From: Agapanthus africanus
Taxonomy: Eukaryota; Streptophyta; Magnoliopsida; Asparagales; Amaryllidaceae
Assembly (NCBI GenBank): GCA_030015575.1
Contig: CM057347.1
Location: 508,031,176 to 508,095,175 of the forward strand
Direction of reading: 5' to 3'
DNA length: 64,000 nucleotides
This document shows positions 25,347 through 32,629 of this stretch, piece after piece (position 1 is the first letter of the stretch; each line of letters starts with the position of its first letter). The notes beneath the pieces are model-generated. The model made no database searches. It was not told the origin of the DNA and was given only the letters and a program-made list of their open reading frames with translations. A program made the position numbers and the translations under genes.

Positions 25347-27565
25347 ATAATGAAGGAAAGAGACCTTTGTAGGTTTTTTGCGTTAGGTGGCGGCAAAAAT
25401 TACGCTCTTCATTTTATTCGACGATCGACACCTTCCAACATGATATCCATCCTCTAATTTGTCGATACACCAAATTTCATATGATTACAATACCATTTCA
25501 CCGTTCATTTAGCCATATAAAAAGTTCTATTGTCGGTAAACCGTTAATTTTGCACCGACTAAATCAACGGTGAAATGGTGTTTGTAATCATATGAAATTT
25601 TGTGTATCGACAAATTAGAGGATGCATATCAAGTTGGAAGGTACCGATCGTCGAATAAAATGGTGGAGGATGTATTTTTTGCCGCCACCTAACGCAAAAA
25701 GCCTCCTAGAGCATCTTAGCTCCATTATTCTATATATATATATATCGTGTGAAGAATATTTTTTTTAAAAGAAGCATTGTGACCTAGAGTTTCACAATCT
25801 GAATACCTTTTCATTTGTGGGGCTAGCCTGGTTTATTTTATGCTGCATATCTTCATTTCTGGGTGTAGATGGGGTACCGGGTTTATCAATTCCTGTTAAA
25901 TTTCTCGACTGCGCTTTTGATTCTGGAAATGACTGTTTCTCAAACCCTATATCTTCTACCTGATGTGGCATGACTCTTCAGGAGCAGGTTTATTACAACA
26001 TTCTGGCTAGCTTACTTTAGATGGTCAGTCAGTGTCCATAGTCTAGTCCCTTGAAATTTTAACTAGCAACTCATCCTTAATGCATTGGCTTGATCATAAT
26101 TCCTTCAAGTAGATGTATCTGCAGCGTTAAACGTAAGTGTTATGTGGATGGAAACACCTGTATCATGTCAAAACATGACTCAAGTGTGCTTGATGTCGTC
26201 GTTACTCTGACAACATCGCATTAGTTGCCGATTTGTGAAAAGGACAGCCTTTTCATTTATATGATATTTTTGGATTTCGATCATACCATTTAAATGTACA
26301 TGTTGCACAAAACAGAAAAAAATGAGGAGAGCGAAAAGAAATAATACAGCATTAGAATGGTGGAATTCTTAGAGCTCTTAGGATGTATAAATGTCTGGTC
26401 TTGATTAATTTTGATGACAATTGGTATACTTCATGACTTCTTCTGTTCTTTCATATTTTTAATATCTTGTGCGTATGATTTTCCTGGTTTTTCTCATGTA
26501 TGGATGGCTATTGTTCGATGGTTTAAAACCGTAAGCAGCAGTTACTAAATTATTTATGTTTATCTTTAACCTTTGCAGGCACTGGATACCTTCAACACTG
26601 CTCTGGTATCCCCAATCTATTATGTCATGTTTACAACTATGACGATAGTTGCAAATGCGATAATGTTCAAGGTAATATTGAATTGAAGTTTGTGCATGCT
26701 TTTTTTGTGAAGGCAATATTATGGCTTTCTTCTCCAATGTTTTAATTGAGTGCTAACAAAGTTATTCCAATTTTTTTTGTTTGTGGGTTCAGGATTGGTA
26801 TGGTCAAAGTTTGAGCAACATTGCTTCTGAATTGTGTGGATTCATTACAGTTCTCTCTGGTACAATATTATTGCACATGACAAGAGAGCTGGAACCAAGT
26901 AACTCATCTGGTAAGGAATAAGCTGCTAAGAACAACCCCCCCCCCGGGGGGGGGGGGGGGGCTATTACCGATTTGTTGCTTATTTGTGAAATTTAGGTAA
27001 ACACATTAACTGGTCAGTTGCAATTTTTCTTTGTCACAATCATGTGATCGGTCAGCAATCACCTTAGTTGAGGCCTCCTCGAACTTGTGGGTAGTCATTG
27101 AACTGGTTTTGATCACCCATGAGTTAGAATTCTACCAAGCCTTTTCATGATTTGGGTTTTATCGAAGATAGTTAGGAATAGTTACCATACTTGTTATGAT
27201 TGCACCAAACCTTTTTTTTCCGTATTTTGGGTTTAGTTAAAGATATTTAGGAAAATAAGTCACATAAACGTATTTAGCTAAAAAAAATCAACTCCTTGTC
27301 ATTTTCATTCGCATTGCTTTATGAATCAGATGCTAAAAAATTCAACTCCTTGTCAATTTCATTCGCATTGCTTTATGAATCAAATTTTAATAGCGCACTT
27401 TATTCTTCTCTTGCCTTTCACTGCAAATATATTCTCTTATACTTTGACTTGACTGATGCAGCTTCCATGCCATGGTATGTTTGTAAAGGCAATATGAACA
27501 CAGTGAGGGATGTTGAGGATGGTCATTTTGAAGCATTGCTCGGCCCAGATTATGTGAAGTGTTGA
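5312..27565 (+). CDS. NIPA-family magnesium transporter, 9 coding exons
   Basis: Exons: 5312-5435, 18406-18462, 18556-18646, 18746-18906, 18995-19122, 19231-19368, 26579-26671, 26793-26910, 27462-27565. All introns are GT-AG, phases agree and the product is 337 aa with about nine hydrophobic segments. Family hallmarks are the [20 protein letters not shown] start, [70 protein letters not shown] and the [12 protein letters not shown] end. The family is thought to move Mg2+ across plasma or endosomal membranes. Exon 9 fits because plant members end in a short WY...PDY-type tail, seen here as PWY...GPDY. An upstream in-frame reading has no ATG, so 5312 is the likely start. Intron 1 (12,970 nt) contains a whole retrotransposon; intron 6 (7,210 nt) contains foldback elements. 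The nearest relatives I recall are Arabidopsis NIPA proteins of the At4g13800 type. Confidence 0.93.
5749..6624 (+). repeat. Tat copy 1, 5' LTR (876 bp)
   Basis: Starts TGATGATACTC and ends CTCCATCA. It contains a minisatellite at about 5945-6150 made of blocks like GCTCGTCTCCGAGCC...CTGACGTGCCGAGCTT, a TATA box at 6359-6367 (TATATAAAC) and the segment CAGACGACTCAGGTAACTCG near the expected transcription start. It is 52 bp longer than its 3' partner, mainly because of different minisatellite length. Confidence 0.93.
6359..6367 (+). promoter_or_regulatory. TATA box of Tat copy 1, 5' LTR
   Basis: CCCTATATAAACC lies in the 5' LTR, 3' of the minisatellite, at the position where copy 2 has CACTATATAAACC (57279-57287). 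In the 3' LTR of copy 1 the same place reads CCTACATAAATCC, a decayed TATA. Confidence 0.6.
6625..6645 (+). other. Primer-binding site of Tat copy 1
   Basis: GTTGGTACCGTCTGTGGAAACG directly follows the 5' LTR. Copy 2 has GTTGGCGCCGTCTGTGGGAA at the same place, the usual Tat/Ogre-type form. Copy 1 has drifted at two or three positions. Confidence 0.6.
6697..8277 (+). pseudogene. Tat copy 1 gag (broken)
   Basis: The frame begins at ATG 6697, matching the ATG at 57610 in copy 2 (shared [13 protein letters not shown]-type start). It is interrupted early, then runs well from 7015 to 7698 (gag core with [18 protein letters not shown] and [16 protein letters not shown]) and, after stops around 7699-7740, from 7882 to 8277. 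The C-terminal part has a C-x2-H-like knuckle ([18 protein letters not shown]). It would form the capsid of virus-like particles. Several stops and a frame change make it non-functional. Confidence 0.85.
8326..8920 (+). pseudogene. Tat copy 1 aspartic protease (broken)
   Basis: The frame at 8326-8595 contains the retropepsin active site [13 protein letters not shown] and ends in a stop (GMG-to-TAG region) at 8593-8595. The remainder continues in another frame at 8666-8920 with [15 protein letters not shown], the conserved LGRP region of gypsy proteases. The active-site Asp is present, but the single frame is lost. Confidence 0.8.
9149..10350 (+). pseudogene. Tat copy 1 reverse transcriptase and first RNase H (broken)
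   Basis: The RT fingers and palm are in 9149-9520 ([18 protein letters not shown], then [10 protein letters not shown]). A frameshift follows and the frame resumes at 9567 ([20 protein letters not shown]) with the catalytic box [11 protein letters not shown] near 9655-9687 intact. The connection and RNase H follow: [13 protein letters not shown] near 10110-10140 and [19 protein letters not shown], then the frame is lost near 10320. The catalytic residues are readable, but the polyprotein needs at least two frame changes. Confidence 0.87.
10371..11048 (+). pseudogene. Tat copy 1 second (archaeal-type) RNase H (broken)
   Basis: After a linker ([14 protein letters not shown]) comes [20 protein letters not shown], the first Asp motif of an additional RNase H. 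Its presence after the normal RNase H is diagnostic of the Tat lineage. The frame breaks near 10650 and resumes at 10725-11048 with [20 protein letters not shown] and [11 protein letters not shown]. Copy 2 shows the missing part ([13 protein letters not shown]). Confidence 0.83.
11049..12231 (+). pseudogene. Tat copy 1 integrase (heavily broken)
   Basis: Pieces in different frames match the copy 2 integrase: the zinc-finger half [20 protein letters not shown] (11265-11325), remnants of the catalytic core around 11390-11760, and the C-terminal part [14 protein letters not shown] (11780 on), then [20 protein letters not shown] up to the stop at 12229-12231. Stops and frameshifts occur about every 100-200 bp, so no active enzyme is possible. 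Confidence 0.8.
12497..12976 (-). pseudogene. Tat antisense ORF B, copy 1 (one in-frame stop)
   Basis: A 159-codon frame on the strand opposite to gag-pol, just after integrase. I chose ATG 12976 because it lies 45 bp downstream of a TATA box and aligns with an ATG in copy 2; the frame is also open further upstream. Recognisable segments: [57 protein letters not shown] and a charged C-terminus ([16 protein letters not shown]). One TAG interrupts it at about residue 110. I do not recognise the fold or function. The same ORF at 63440-63916 differs mostly by conservative changes, which suggests past coding constraint. Confidence 0.6.
13021..13028 (-). promoter_or_regulatory. TATA box for antisense ORF B, copy 1
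   Basis: GCTATAAATAGC on the - strand. Copy 2 has GCTATAAATACT at 63958-63965, at almost the same distance from the aligned ATG (45 versus 42 bp). Confidence 0.55.
13237..13620. repeat. 86-bp tandem repeat, about 4.5 copies
   Basis: The block CATCGCGAGGCCACCGAGCAG...CTAAGGATCTAAAGCC recurs with starts at 13237, 13323, 13409, 13495 and 13581, spacing exactly 86 bp. The units differ by a few bases. It lies between antisense ORF B and antisense gene A in the non-coding interval of Tat copy 1. Confidence 0.85.
13621..14166. other. Non-coding part of Tat copy 1
   Basis: The interval between the 86-bp repeat and the end of antisense gene A. No convincing + strand frame was seen. It likely holds the 3' untranslated region of antisense gene A. 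Confidence 0.4.
14167..16237 (-). pseudogene. Tat antisense gene A: spliced, gypsy-type transposon domain plus coiled coil
   Basis: On the strand opposite to gag-pol. The start at ATG 16237 reads [21 protein letters not shown] frameshift near 16100 leads to the segment with [20 protein letters not shown] and [20 protein letters not shown], typical of the 'putative gypsy type transposon' domain. Two introns fit: 15254-15351 (GTAAGT...TGCAG) joins ...FLE to [12 protein letters not shown], and about 14736-14826 (GTATCC...CCTCAG) joins [10 protein letters not shown] to [10 protein letters not shown]. The last exon is charged and coiled-coil-like ([12 protein letters not shown], then [13 protein letters not shown]) and includes [20 protein letters not shown]. 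Function unknown; Tat elements often carry such antisense ORFs. At least three frame breaks make this copy a pseudogene. Confidence 0.62.
16373..16383 (-). promoter_or_regulatory. TATA box for antisense gene A
   Basis: GTGTATAAATAAGAGGGG on the - strand, about 140 bp upstream of the ATG at 16237. This spacing fits a short 5' leader. It lies inside the element, about 440 bp before the 3' LTR. Confidence 0.5.
16827..17650 (+). repeat. Tat copy 1, 3' LTR (824 bp)
   Basis: Starts TGATGATACTCACAAG and ends CTCCATCA, followed by ATTAC. It is preceded by a polypurine tract. The minisatellite (about 17020-17180) is shorter than in the 5' LTR, and the TATA is altered to TACATAAA (near 17384). Numerous point differences from the 5' LTR suggest an old insertion. 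Confidence 0.93.
17656..18405 (+). other. 3' remainder of NIPA intron 1
   Basis: Ordinary AT-rich intron DNA downstream of the retrotransposon, ending in the acceptor TACTCTAG before exon 2. No other feature seen. Confidence 0.6.
19369..21266 (+). other. 5' part of NIPA intron 6
   Basis: Starts at the donor GTTTGT. AT-rich, with no recognisable coding domain or repeat structure over 1.9 kb. Confidence 0.5.
21267..21725. mobile_element. Foldback (MITE-like) element in NIPA intron 6
   Basis: The left end CAAGGTTCAAGGTTTCGGCC and the inverted right end CCAAGGTTCGAGAACTCGGT pair imperfectly. Both arms carry many copies of GGTTTCGGT or its complement ACCGAAACC. The centre is AT-rich with (TA)n and tacatacatg repeats. 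There is no coding capacity and the family was not recognised. Confidence 0.55.
21726..24540 (+). other. Middle of NIPA intron 6
   Basis: Unassigned intron DNA. It includes a (CA)n microsatellite at about 23200-23225 and a CACACGTGTATGTATATAC-type repeat at 24468-24540. A few GA-rich stretches (22680-23060) look faintly coding on the + strand, but the frames are short and match no family I know. Confidence 0.45.
24541..24904. mobile_element. Long-arm foldback element
   Basis: Nearly the whole 364 bp is an inverted repeat. The left arm starts GGAGTGATCCATTGCAAACC; the inverted right end starts GGAGTGATCTATTACAAACC. Homology continues inward for about 170 bp through TGATCACCCTACCCTCGAA and CTAACCTATGCATCG, leaving a short AT-rich loop near 24710-24735. 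Transcribed, it would form a long hairpin. It is non-coding. Confidence 0.8.
24932..25313. mobile_element. Foldback MITE, family M, copy 1
   Basis: The arms pair over about 180 bp: GAGAATAATAGAGGAAAGAAG at the left, and CATAGGAGGGAATTTCC against its complement near 25277-25298. The centre has TTGTCGGTAAACCGTTAATT between the inverted CACCGTTGATTTAG and CTAAATCAACGGTG. It is flanked by (TA)n. Two further copies of the family are at 25343-25730 and 28773-29434. Confidence 0.8.
25343..25730. mobile_element. Foldback MITE, family M, copy 2
   Basis: Same ends (GAGAATAATGAAGGAAAGAG ... TCCATTATTC) and same centre (TATTGTCGGTAAACCGTTAA) as copy 1, separated from it by a (TA)n run. The outer arms differ (TTGCGTTAGGTGGCGGCAAA against its inverted copy near 25680-25700). 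Confidence 0.8.
25731..26578 (+). other. 3' part of NIPA intron 6
   Basis: Ordinary intron DNA ending in the acceptor CTTTGCAG before exon 7. No feature recognised. Confidence 0.5.
26936..26961. repeat. C10-G16 homopolymer palindrome
   Basis: Ten C followed directly by sixteen G in NIPA intron 8, 26 bp after the 5' splice site. It can form a hairpin or G-quadruplex. An assembly error cannot be excluded. Confidence 0.8.
27289..27396 (+). repeat. 54-bp tandem duplication in NIPA intron 8
   Basis: CAACTCCTTGTC...TTCATTCGCATTGCTTTATGAATCA occurs at 27289 and again at 27343, with only one or two differences. A recent small duplication. Confidence 0.85.
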
Positions 27566-28530
27566 TACAAGTTTTTGTCGATTAAAGGAATGAAAACATA
27601 ATGCAAGTTGAGAAAATGGTTGATAAATTTGGAGATGGGATAAGATTGGTACTGGTCTGATCCTAGTAACTGTTTCTTTAGACCTTGAGAAGTGCGTGCT
27701 TTCCACAGATTGACACTCAGTTATCAAATCCAGATGCCCTGTTCTAGGAACAATGTAGAAGATCGTGCACTGCGTTCAGTTGTTGAAAGGAAAAAAAATG
27801 GCCGAGTTATTATCAGCATATATGGCAAGAGGAACAGATTCGGACAAGTTAGACAACCTATTGAGCTTTAAGCCATTTTGTGGTGTGTGTGTGTCGATTT
27901 TGTATGATTTCATGCGTAAAATGTTGTTACCGGAGGAGTTGGGGAACACAAGGTGTTACATGCTACCAACATAAAGGGAAGAAACCAACCCTAATATATC
28001 TGGATCTCTCGGACGTAGTGATGATAGATGATAGTTGAATGTATCATGTATGTAGCCTTTGGACCGTATCTCTCCTCTCCTCCGATTGAGGTGCACTCAA
28101 GTTATGGATCTTACCTTGCCTTGAGTTATACTCGTATGTGTGTCAATATAGTCTCATATTATGATGAATTCTATGTATACATTAGAATGAGGAAAGATAA
28201 TATAAATGTAAATTCTTTTCGATCAAGGACCTAGCTCAAGTTGAGCAGAGTTTTCTTCTCAAGTTGAGCAGGAGTTTTCTTCATGGACCTTACATCGGTC
28301 CAAGTCTAATGTGACGATTCAGTCTCTGACACTAGTGTGTATGAAATTGAAGGTTAAAAAAATAAATCCCTAAAAAAGGAAAAATGATAGGAAAAACTTT
28401 CCGGCCAGAAAAAGGAAGTCGAAAACTCCTTAGATCCAAAAGATTATAGGTTTAAGTCCTTATAATATAACCAACCAATTTTTATATTTTAATTCTCATA
28501 TTATCCTTGTCAATTTTTGGCAGATAACTG
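27566..28530. other. 3' flank of the NIPA gene
   Basis: The expected 3' untranslated region and downstream intergenic DNA. No convincing gene. A TG-rich stretch near 27883-27896 and short AT-rich segments only. Confidence 0.5.
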
Positions 28531-28690
28531 CTACATTTAGCAAGTAAACTACTATATTAAGTGCTACACTTAGCAGGCTGTATTTATTAGATGTAGCAGT
28601 TTACATAACCGCTACATTTAGCAGATAATCGCTTCATTTATCAAATATTGCAATGTGTCTGTTAAATGTAGCAGTTTACCTGGCAGCAGT
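28531..28690. repeat. Repeated GCTACATTTAGCAG motif
   Basis: Variants of CTGCTACATTTAGCA appear several times directly and in inverted form (TGTAGCAGTTTAC) over 160 bp. It looks like the remains of a small foldback element. The exact borders are unclear. Confidence 0.45.
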
Positions 28691-28772
28691 TTTCTGTTAG
28701 AACTTGACAAGGGTAATATTGGAATATTAAAAAGTAAAAAGTGTGGTTGTACCATTGTAATATATAATATAA

Positions 28773-29434
28773 GAGAATAATGGAGAAAAGAGACATCATG
28801 AGGCTTTTTCGTTGGCTGGTGTCAAAAATCAATATCCTTCACGATTTTTTTTTTGATGATCGACATCCATCATCATCTTTATCATGTGAGATGTAAATAC
28901 ATCAAATTTCATATGATTCCATCATTTTTCACCGTTGAATTATCAATGTAAAAAGTTTTATTGTCGGTAAACCGTTAATTTTACATCCAAAAAACCTACT
29001 TTCTTACGATTACGAGGTTTATTCGAATATGAAATCCAATCCTGGAAATACAGCATCCCACTTTTTTTTACTACCCAGGGCTTTGAGACATTTAGAAATC
29101 GAGAAATCTCTACAGGAGCAAGTGCTATCAGAGAACAATTAGCCGATTTAGATTTGCGAATTATTATAGAGAATTCATTGGTAGAATGGAAGGAATTAGG
29201 AGACGAAGAGTCCGCTGGAAACGAATGGGAAGATAGAAAAATTCGAAGAAGAAAGGATTTTTTGGTTAGACGCATGGAATACGTAATGAAATCATATGAA
29301 ATTTGGTTTATCCACATCTTATATGATAAAGATGATGATGATGGATGCCGATCGTCGAAAAAAATCGCGCGGGTGTATTTTTTCGATACCATAGAAGGAA
29401 ATTTCTTTCTACGACATCTTTCCCCCATTATTCT
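28773..29434. mobile_element. Foldback MITE, family M, copy 3, carrying plastid DNA
   Basis: Ends GAGAATAATGGAGAAAAGAG and CCCCCATTATTCTC, with the family centre TTATTGTCGGTAAACCGTTA at 28959-28978. The left arm is complete to 28988. The inner right arm (the expected CTAAATCAACGGTG part) is replaced by about 291 bp of plastid rpoC1 sequence, after which the right arm resumes with GAAATCATATGAAATTTGG. Confidence 0.8.
28989..29279 (+). pseudogene. rpoC1: Nuclear plastid DNA insert: rpoC1 fragment
   Basis: An open frame of 97 codons reads [20 protein letters not shown], then [40 protein letters not shown] and [10 protein letters not shown]. This is an internal part of the beta' subunit of the plastid-encoded RNA polymerase, known from land-plant chloroplasts. 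It is only a fragment with no start, no stop and no plastid flanks, so it is a NUPT. No stop codon has accumulated, which suggests recent transfer. It breaks after the RRME codons, where MITE sequence begins. Confidence 0.9.
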
Positions 29435-29973
29435 CATAAAGTAAAGTCTTACTTCAAGCTTTTATTTTTTCCCATTGTGCCCCTTGAACTTTAATCCAAT
29501 TGCTATTTTGTCCTTAGCTTAAATGTCTCAGGCTTTTCTTTTGCCTTCATGTATAGAAAATTAGACTTCATCCATTTAGTATAAGAAAATTTGCTTTTTA
29601 GCCCCTTATTGCAAGAAATTAATCTTTCGCCCCCTATAATTTAAGTTAATATGTATATGATCCATTCTAAGCTTATTTCAGATTCATGCAATACATTTTC
29701 TAATGAATTATCTATATTTATTTTCATATAAGTTATCACCATTCAATTTAGATTTGACCATAAAATCCATGGAAAGTATTTTTTCTCTTGACATATGTGG
29801 ATGAAAAATTAGATGAGATTTTTGATATCTTTTGTAAATTACAATCATTCAGTCTATTATTAATTTGTATATGTACATACATGGAAAATTAGATTATGTT
29901 CAGATGTATTTTAAAAATAGTTGTCAACACTTTCACTATTAATTTATATATGTTCTAACCGATTAGATACACT
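29435..29973. other. Intergenic, AT-rich, no gene seen
   Basis: Repeated phrases such as CCCCTTGAACTTTAAT, GCCCCTTATTGCAAG and GCCCCCTATAATTTAAG (29478-29645) suggest a decayed small transposon, but no clear ends are visible. Confidence 0.4.
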
Positions 29974-30855
29974 CTAGGCCTGAAAAATGAGGCGAGTCAA
30001 CACTGACTCGTCTTGCAGCAAGGCGAATTTTGCCTTGTTGCTGACGTGGGTGAGTCGGCTAGTCGACTTGCCTCATGAAGCCAAGTCGGGCGAAGCGGGC
30101 TGGTTTCCCAAAATCTCGATGTTGTCTCGCTCCAGTTCGCCTCACTTAACTCTCCCCTCGCCTCACCGACTCGATAGATGACTCGTCTAGCTCGGCCCTT
30201 GCCTTGCCGACTTGCTCCAGTTCGAGGATCTTCAACTGGGGGTGGCAGAATTGGGGTTAACATTTCCCGAGAGACGTTCGAGGATCTTCAATTGGGCATC
30301 GCGGATGAGGACAGGGTTGTCAGAGCAGACGGTCTCGAGCCAGTTGAGACGGCCGTGGAGCTTTGAGATATTGGGGAAGAAGGTGCGCTTGATGATTTTT
30401 TCGATGACAGCGATGTACGAGTCCTAGTCGAGGACGGTGGGGCTGCGCTTCCTAAGGTTAGGGCTAAGGGTTTGCGGCAGCGGTCGGGGTTAGGGTTTGG
30501 GATTGGGAGGCGGAGGAGAGGGTGAAGGTTGGGATGGAGAGGTGGCAAGGGGAGTGGCCAGGGGAAAGGAGCATCGCTGAATTTAGGGTTAGGCTTGGTG
30601 TCTGGGATTCAAGATGAAGAAAGTTGGGATTTTAAAGATTTTTTTAATTCGAAAAATAAAAAACGGTGTCAGACAAGTTGACTCGCCTGACTCGCCCGAG
30701 TCTGCTCGCTTCGTCTCGCGATTTGCCTAGATGAGGCAGCGAGACGAGCAGGGTTGGGGTTCGCTACTGTTGAACTCGCATCGTAGGCTAAGCGAGGCGA
30801 GTCGTCTCGTTAATAAAGCGGGTCGGCTCGGCTTGCTTTATTTGCTAGGCCACAC
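29974..30855. mobile_element. TIR-flanked cassette with captured host gene fragment
   Basis: The left end TAGGCCTGAAAAATGAGGCGAGTC and the inverted right end TGGCCTAGCAAATAAAGCAAGCCGAG pair imperfectly. Subterminal GC-rich segments rich in GACTCG/CGAGTC also face each other (29990-30200 and 30660-30830). In between lies a fragment of an ESS2-like gene. There is no transposase. The design recalls Pack-type transposons that carry host exons. The family is not recognised and no clear target duplication was seen. Confidence 0.5.
30235..30600 (-). pseudogene. ESS2/DGCR14 spliceosome-associated protein, fragment with stop
   Basis: The - strand frame reads NLRKRSPTVLD, then a stop (TAG at 30426-30424), then DSYIAVIEKIIKRTFFPNIS, KLHGRLNWLETV and PVLIRDAQLKILERLSG. 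This matches the conserved N-terminal part of ESS2 (DGCR14 homologue), where the family has VLDEDxYIxxIEKIIxRDFFP. The stop replaces the usual Glu, and the similarity ends after LKILER. The motif TTCGAGGATCTTCAA is present twice (near 30219 and 30279), so the 3' end of the fragment was partly duplicated. ESS2 takes part in pre-mRNA splicing; this copy cannot make a full protein. Confidence 0.75.
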
Positions 30856-31119
30856 CCATCTATTTTTATTTTGCTCAAGTATATGCAAGGAAAAATTATA
30901 TGAGGCTCAAACATCTTTTGAAAAATTGCAATAAACGCTGTCATTATTACTTTTGTATAGTTGTCATCGATCGGATAGGGATTGGAGGTAGATATTATCA
31001 TATTTGTGTCGCGTGGTTATTGGCGAATGCAAATATGGATATAGATAGTTATAAGAAGATGAAAATCTATATATTATAGATCGACTATCAATAAGATCAT
31101 GAAATATATATTAAAAGAT
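30856..31119. other. Intergenic spacer with left target duplication
   Basis: AT-rich; ends with AAGAT (31115-31119), the left copy of the target duplication of the following LTR element. Confidence 0.6.
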
Positions 31120-32543
31120 TGTTGGGATCAAAAATTACACCCCGGTTGATCAAGTCAAAGTCAAAGTCAACCCCAAGCCCAGTGGTCCTAAGCCCAGGTC
31201 AAGTGGGCCCATGTCCAAATCGAGCCCGAACATGAAGCAGCCGGCCTGTCCTATGCCAAAATGAAAATTATGTAATAAATAATTTTGATGTAATTTTTAT
31301 GAATAAATGTAAGGAAAGTGGGCATAAAGCCAAATTTTTGTAAAACTCATGACTCATGTGCAAAAGAAATAAGCATATGAGGCATGGGATGGGCAAAATG
31401 CCATTTTGTAAAGCCTAAGGGGCTATGTGTAAACTTGTAAGTCTATATAAGACAACATGATGATAAAATAAAAACAATAATTCATTCCCCTCAAAAGTTA
31501 GAGTTCCTGTGTCTCCTTCTCCTCCCTTAAGGTTCTAAACCTTCTTTCATTTTTTGAATTAAATCAAGAGTTTCGATCTTCTTTTCCCCAAAATAAATAG
31601 TTTTTCACTATAAAACCCACAAAGGGGAGCTCAGATCTCCCATCAGGTCTCTAAAATGGGAGATTTTTAAATCTCACCCTATTTTTCTCTAAGATCCAGT
31701 CAACAGAGAGGAGGAAGAAAGAGACCCTTCTCCAAAAAATCCCACTTTGGGAAGATCCAAGGCTCAAGAGAAAATCCAGGGCTCAAAGGAGAAGAAAGGG
31801 GTCTCCTTTCATCATCTCCGAAAATCTCTTAGGAATTTAACTCCACAAAAATAATAATAATAAATCCCTTTTTAAAAAAGTTTAACTCCAAAAGTCAACC
31901 GTGGAGTACAACTATCTGTGCAGGGGCTAAACCCCTTTTCCTTTTTTTAGGAGTTTAACTCTAAAAGTCAATCGGGGGTACAACTCCCAGTACAGGGGCT
32001 AAGTCCTTTTCTCTGTAGGCGCCCAGCGCCCACGTGCCGGGTGTAAGAGGCGCTGGCGTCCAGCGTCCACATGCCAAGCACATGAGGCGCTGGCACCCAC
32101 GCGTCCTTAGGATGCCAATCGCCATTTTTTTATATATATATACACTCCACACTCAAAGCACGTCTCCCGTTAGAAAAAATTTTCTAACGGGGCGATGCCC
32201 CGCATCCCATAAGAGGGCTGCCAGCCCCCTTGACCCCCAGCCCGCTATCCGGGTAGCAGGACCCCCGTAAACTCTGCGTTGCCCCCGATACATCCAAGCC
32301 CCCTCCAAAACACAACACGCGCACACTGCACATTGAGTTCACATGACTAGATTTACCTGTCAATCGGAGGTTTCCTCGCTACAAAGGCGAAAGGTAATTA
32401 ACGGCAGCTTAGTCCGCGGCTGCCGGAAATTCGGATCCTCACAATCAATAAATCCCAGTCTACCCTAGGCAGGGGGAATCTGTAATGCGCCTGACAAGCG
32501 ACGTGCATTTCCATCTCATTGGGTTGACGAAAAACACCTTACA
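31120..32543 (+). repeat. 5' LTR of the 31-45 kb element (1424 bp)
   Basis: TGTTGGGATC ... CACCTTACA. Inside are two copies of a block TTTAACTCC/TAAAAGTCAA...CAGGGGCTAA (31880-32010), a GC-rich segment with repeated GGCGCTGGCGTCC-type motifs (32018-32105), and a TATA-like TTTATATATATATACACTCC (32126-32147) followed by a pyrimidine-rich stretch. Confidence 0.9.
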
Positions 32544-32546
32544 GAT

Positions 32547-32567
32547 TTTGGCACGCCCGGTGGGACC
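32547..32567 (+). other. Primer-binding site of the 31-45 kb element
   Basis: TTTGGCACGCCCGGTGGGACC begins a few bases after the 5' LTR end. This form resembles those of other gypsy elements of the Tat/Ogre group; I do not assign the tRNA. Confidence 0.5.
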
Positions 32568-32629
32568 ATTTCTTTCCTCCCATATCTTGGGTTAAACATT
32601 CATGTGAACTCAATCAACATATATAGCGA

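Noticed and set aside
29154-29437. Frames of 96 and 159 codons overlapping the rpoC1 fragment
   Set aside because: They join the plastid fragment with MITE sequence; no independent gene is supported.
32034-32270. 78-codon frame in the LTR of the 31-45 kb element
   Set aside because: GC-rich LTR repeat without a domain; the matching stretch in the other LTR (44491-44745) is read with different breaks.
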